Below the pieces are notes generated by a model. It saw nothing but the letters and a program-made list of their open reading frames with translations, was not told the origin of the DNA and searched no databases. The translations under genes were made by a program, and so were the position numbers. Shown piece by piece: positions 59,996-64,000 of a DNA stretch of 64,000 nucleotides; the first letter of the stretch is position 1, and each line of letters begins with the position of its first letter. This DNA comes from Hymenopus coronatus. Taxonomy: Eukaryota > Arthropoda > Insecta > Mantodea > Hymenopodidae. The DNA is taken from the NCBI GenBank assembly GCA_030762935.1, contig CM060886.1, forward strand, positions 34,333,509 to 34,397,508. Reading direction: 5' to 3'.

Positions 59996-60242
59996 TAATC
60001 TTTTCTCACACGGGAATTTGTCAACTCCTGTGCACACAAACAAAGGAACTTCAGTCACACAGCAACCAGCTTTTGACAATCAATTTAACCTATGGTACTC
60101 TCTTATTTCGCTTCTACTTACAAGGAAGCAAGTTATAAGACCTATTCCTAATTTTTTTCTCGATTAGCAGGAAGTAAATAGAAGCATAAGCTTTTTAACA
60201 ATAATTTGTTGCAGAGATGTAGAGAAGGTCATGTAAATGTTA
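59996..60242 (-). mobile_element. HDR 5' third
   Basis: Well preserved from TCTTTTCTCACACGGGAATTTG to GATGTAGAGAAGGTCATG, lacking the last 20 bases and everything 3' of the middle. It meets the preceding plus-strand fragment head to head. Confidence 0.85.
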
Positions 60243-60645
60243 CAATAACTTTTTTCAGATTGTAAACGGTGCCAAGTTTCGTCAAAATTAAAACAAAAAC
60301 CTCCTTGTTAACAAAGCTTAGCAAAATTGGAGAAAATTGGTGAGATGAATGCAATAACTGAGTTTTTAAAAAATGTTAAGACTCTTCATTTATCCCTACT
60401 ACTATATGTAATTATGTCGTTATAAGTCTGCTATGAGCTACTTCAAAAAATATGCTCAAGTATTGAACCCTCTCCAAATTCTCCTCTCCATAGGAATTGT
60501 TCTTTATCTGTAGGAAAGTACAGTGAACTTCAATGGTGAAAAATTATGTAAATGCGTTGAGTGATTTACTGCTTTCATATTATTATGTAACGTATTGCAA
60601 TACTGGAAGTTCCCCCGAATTCTTACCTTAAACTAATTTCTGGTA
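60243..60645. other. AT-rich unique sequence
   Basis: Nothing recognised. Confidence 0.4.
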
Positions 60646-60987
60646 TCATAGAGGATGACCATATTTGGCATACTCCAATCTTGGCTGCCTTTTTCCCACC
60701 CCACCGTGATTTCTCACATGTGATTGGAGAGGTGGAGTTAGAGTAGCTATTAGGCGAGATTTTAACCGGATTGATTGCATCAGTTTCAGGTCCTCCATAG
60801 CATACTTTCTGCTATAAGAATCGAACTGAAAAGAAATTGTATCTCTAGATTCGTTACGCAACTGCAGACATTCATCAACCCGTTTCTTTAAATTCACTTC
60901 GGTGCAATGTCCTAAAGAGACCACTCCCACTTCTTTATTGTTATTCGGTGCACGTAGAGAGACTATAGTTAACTCGTTCTGGTAGGT
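60646..60987 (-). pseudogene. unidentified protein-like ORF fragment
   Basis: Open minus-strand frame of about 113 codons. It includes ELTIVSLRAPNNNKEVGVVS, NLKKRVDECLQLRNESRD and YAMEDLKLMQSIRLKSRLIA. It is charged, soluble-looking and rich in coding-like codons compared with its surroundings. No ATG begins it. No family recognised. It may be the remnant of a mobile element or a host exon on the strand opposite Duox. Confidence 0.35.
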
Positions 60988-61845
60988 CTACTGTGTTAAA
61001 ACATCTCACGACTTTGTACTATGCCCTAGTCACTTTAACACTTAAAGAAAAGAAACAAATCAGGCAGGTGTTCAATGTTCCTCTAGTATATGATATAATG
61101 AAAATCGCATACTGGCTTTTCTTTACTGCCCAATAAAGATTTGAATTTTTGTAACCAGCATGTGTAAAAATTCCTCAGCATTTCAATAGCTATCTTGTTT
61201 TTTCGTCTTCTTTTTCGGAAGGCTACGCAGCAAGAAATAGAAATTATTTAGCATAACAACTCTGGTGAGGTAGTTTAATAACCGGTAGATATAGAGAACT
61301 GCTCATTTCAAATGCAGGTTCTACGAGAGGTGGTGATATCCAGATGTCCCATTTATGTATGTCACCTCCATCACTGTCATGTGCTTCTTGTGGAAAGAAT
61401 ATTTTCTTCCTCTTCTCCTTCACGGATTATGACCTTTTAGCCTGTTCCGTCTCCAAAATCTTGAGTTTATCTTTTTGAGGTGTCGTCCTGTCCTTGGAGA
61501 CTGTAATTTCTCCTGTATTTATTATACAGAATATTTTAGTTTTGCGTTACTTCGAGTTTTAATTGAAGCGTTTGAATCATACTTTTTCGGTGTCATTTAC
61601 ATTTCTAATGAATGCACACACGTTTGACGAACAATAAAAGGCTTCATTCTGTTTCATGCTGTCACATTACCAAATGGTACCTATCAGCTAATTTGAAGTT
61701 ATTACGTATTTTATTGTATGCAAGTATAAGAGGGATAACGGAGCAATAGTGAAATCTTGAAAAACGCGGGTAGCTATAGACTGATTTTTAAATGACCCAC
61801 TCTTTCTGACATTACAAGAAACACATGAATGGTAACAGTATTTAG
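60988..61845. other. AT-rich unique sequence
   Basis: Nothing recognised. Confidence 0.4.
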
Positions 61846-63533
61846 AAATCTGATGTATTCCATTCAAATGATTTTTACTTTCTCTATACGTACTATGTAC
61901 ATAGTGTATAGAGAAGGTATTGCACTCCACCAAAAAATTCTATAAAGAGATTTCACAGGAAATATATGTTTTAGGGTCCCCTTTATATTAAAAAAAACAT
62001 TTTCACAAAAAGGTCCGTGTATGTGTGCGTGTGTGTGTGTGCGTGTGTATGTGAGTCCGTGTGTCCGTGTGTCTGTGAACACGATAACTCAAAAACGAAA
62101 AGTCGGTAAAATACCAAACTTGGTATTTAAGTTTAGTATCTTCCAGGGGTGCGACACGAAGATTTTGAGAATAATCCCCCCACCCCCAAACTACCCTTTA
62201 CATGGAACTTTTTTCGAAAATTTTGATTTTCTAAAAAATTGCTCTAACGATTTTGATTAAAATATCGTATATTAAAGATATTTACCTGACAAATAAAATT
62301 TATATTTTGAACTTTCTGGGAATAGCCTCTGAAGACCACTTTATTCTCGGTCAATTTTACGGAATTTTGCATAACTGCTAAACCGTAAGACATGGACAAA
62401 AACTTACCAAACAAAAAATGTAGGGCACCTTAAAACACCCAATTTATGTTATATGCATTTTTTTCGTGGAGTTGATTGTTTTTTAGATATTCCTTGTTTT
62501 TTTTCAGCTATAAAGACATACTTTTCTCATACAGTAATTTGTGAACTCGTGTCCATACAAACAAAGGAACTTCATTCGCAGAGCAACCAGCTTTTAACTA
62601 TCACTTTAACGTATGGTACCCCCTTATTTCGCTTCTACTAACAAGGAAGCAAGTAATAAGACTATTTCTCCTAATTTTTCCTCCATTAGATGAAGTAAAT
62701 AGAACAATTTGTTACAGTGATATAGAGAAAGGCATGTGAGTGGAACACATAATATTTTTCTGTAACTATTCTGCCAACAAACTACCCTTTCAAAATATCA
62801 TTCTCTATTTCATGCTAATCGAGATAAATCTGAGCAGAAATGCTCTTATTACTTAGTTCCTTATAAATAGAAGAGAAAAAAAGGGGAAAAATAAATTAAA
62901 GCGACAGTCCAATCTTTTAAAAGTTGTCGCTCTGCGGTACAATTCAAATTCGGTTCATTTTGCGGGGCCAAACAAAAGCCTATTAAGACTTCACGTCTAA
63001 GAGAAATATAAGTATTTAAAATTGAACCAATAACACGAAACATTTCGGACATGTTTAACTCTACAAAAAAGTGTGTGACATGAATTGGACGTTATAACGG
63101 CAAATACTTTTTGTGTAGTAAGAATTCGTCTTATCTTTACGGTTTACCAGTTATACAAAAGTCCTCCAGAATGAAGTACTGTTCAGAGACCATTCCCAGA
63201 TATATATTTTATGTATTTGCCGGTAAGTAATCACAATTTTAATTAAACTCTTTAGAAGCACTTTTGGCAAATTAGAACATTTAAAAAAATGGTGGTGGTG
63301 GTATTTCCCGAAACTTTTCGTGACTCTCCTTGGAACATTTTAAACTTCAATATAAAGTTTGGAACTAATGGACTTTACGGTACACACACACACAACACAC
63401 GGCTATTTTTACAAAATTATTATTTGTTTGATTCCGATGTCATAAAGCATGTATTGCGGTGACAATTTTGAGTGGAATGCAATATCTTCTCTACCTATTA
63501 TGTGTATTGTACACAGTGTAGAGTTAGTAAAAA
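61846..63533 (+). mobile_element. HDR repeat split by another HDR copy
   Basis: The 5' end (61846-61871, AAATCTGATGTATTCCATTC) and the body (62760-63533, to GTGTAGAGTTAGTAA) are collinear once the inner copy is removed. Older subfamily (CGAGATAAATCTGAGCAG, TTTAAAAGTTGTCGC). Diverged, with a short (AC)n at 63382-63399. Confidence 0.8.
61877..62759 (-). mobile_element. HDR repeat, full length, nested inside an older copy
   Basis: ACTTTCTCTATACG to CACATAATATTTTT. Subfamily 2 and well preserved, with TG-rich sequence at 62012-62072. A T5 run is present at both junctions. Confidence 0.9.
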
Positions 63534-63960
63534 AATGGCAAATATTGAAAACTTAAAACTAGAAGAGAATAGAAAGTTATATAAAGTCTGTAAACTATAT
63601 ATTGTTCAGAATTCCATTATATAAGGAATTCCTTTATCATATATGTAGGAGGGTGTTTCAAATTCTTAACAAAATTTCCATAATAGAAAAAAAATTGTCT
63701 GTTTGGTACGATAAGATAAAATTATAGATCCAAGAGGAATTAAATCAGAGTGTGTACGGAACGGTAACTATGGTCGTACTATGCTAAACATAATTGCTCT
63801 AGAAATGAAACTATGGCAAGATATTGAAAGATGGAATTATATGATTCCATTTGGCTTTCTTATATAAAACACGTGAGTTGCTAATTTAATCTAAATAAAT
63901 AATTATAGGTCTCAATGACGTTATTTTATATTATGAACGGTAAGAATTTTGTAACTTTTA
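63534..63960. other. AT-rich unique sequence
   Basis: Nothing recognised. Confidence 0.4.
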
Positions 63961-64000
63961 ACTTTCTCTACAAAATATATTAACCGGGGAAGTATTGTGC
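63961..64000 (-). mobile_element. HDR repeat running off the window
   Basis: AACTTTCTCTACAAAATATATTAA followed by GGGGAAGTATTGTGC matches the HDR hairpin end and the GAAGGTATTGCA block, with a decayed palindrome. Confidence 0.55.

Noticed and set aside
4124..62260. Many 60-140 codon ORFs with recurring strings such as TMYIVRVEKVK, ILIKISYIKDIYLTNKMYIL or HSNQLLTITLTYGTPLF
   Set aside because: They are the same HDR non-coding repeat read in either strand. Frames differ between copies and no copy maintains one long frame, so no selection on protein is visible.
11533..62759. A fixed ATTTTT target-site duplication for HDR
   Set aside because: T5/A5 is a constant part of the HDR 5' end, while several 3' flanks (23478, 54312, 10283, 58350) lack it.

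Overview
The window looks like eukaryotic, AT-rich, repeat-dense DNA, most likely from an arthropod (probably an insect) with a large genome. The evidence is a spliced exon with consensus splice sites, mariner transposase remnants of insect type (DD41D and DD34D spacing), tRNA-derived SINEs, LINE fragments, and no bacterial-type gene organisation. The species cannot be named from the sequence. Almost everything here is intronic or intergenic repeat material.

Only one stretch is convincing host coding sequence: an 81-base plus-strand exon at 52349-52429. It reads (R)QYSFTEKQRYDGWFNNLAH.. and matches the start of the peroxidase-homology domain of dual oxidase (Duox). It has a branch-point-like TACTAAT, a polypyrimidine tract, an AG acceptor and a GTAAGT donor. 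If this is right, the flanking sequence is probably Duox intron. No second Duox exon was found. A GC-richer, apparently single-copy block at 27.4-28.4 kb has two CACGTG boxes, a CCAAT box and short ORFs, and is a candidate promoter or 5' exon.

The dominant component is one dispersed repeat family, here called HDR (hairpin-ended dispersed repeat). There are about 40 full, truncated or rearranged copies in both orientations, about 27 kb or roughly 43% of the window by hand count. A full copy is about 0.85 kb. It starts AAAAATCTGATGTG, carries ACTTTCTCTACA near its 5' end, an internal 11-bp stem-loop and often an (AC)n tract. It ends in a near-perfect palindrome of about 38 bp around ACTATGTACATAGT, finishing TGTAGAGAAAGTAA. 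It encodes nothing and shows no clear target-site duplication. Asymmetric inverted ends plus a 3' hairpin suggest a non-autonomous Helitron2/Helentron-like element, but that class call is an inference. At least three subfamilies, internally deleted copies and head-to-head junctions are visible.

Layout. 0-3 kb: HDR fragments, a dead DD41D mariner, a 21-bp minisatellite, and a 5'-truncated LINE inserted in an HDR copy with a 12-bp target duplication. 3-20 kb: dense HDR copies, one carrying a tRNA-SINE. 20-30 kb: HDR copies, a second SINE and the candidate promoter block. 30-46 kb: HDR copies, two LINE remnants, a hairpin-type mariner derivative (42511-43201) and a third SINE. 47961-52219: a 4.2-kb G-free trinucleotide satellite ending about 130 bp before the Duox exon acceptor. 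52-64 kb: the exon, more HDR copies including a tandem pair and a nested pair, and two unidentified minus-strand protein-like ORFs.
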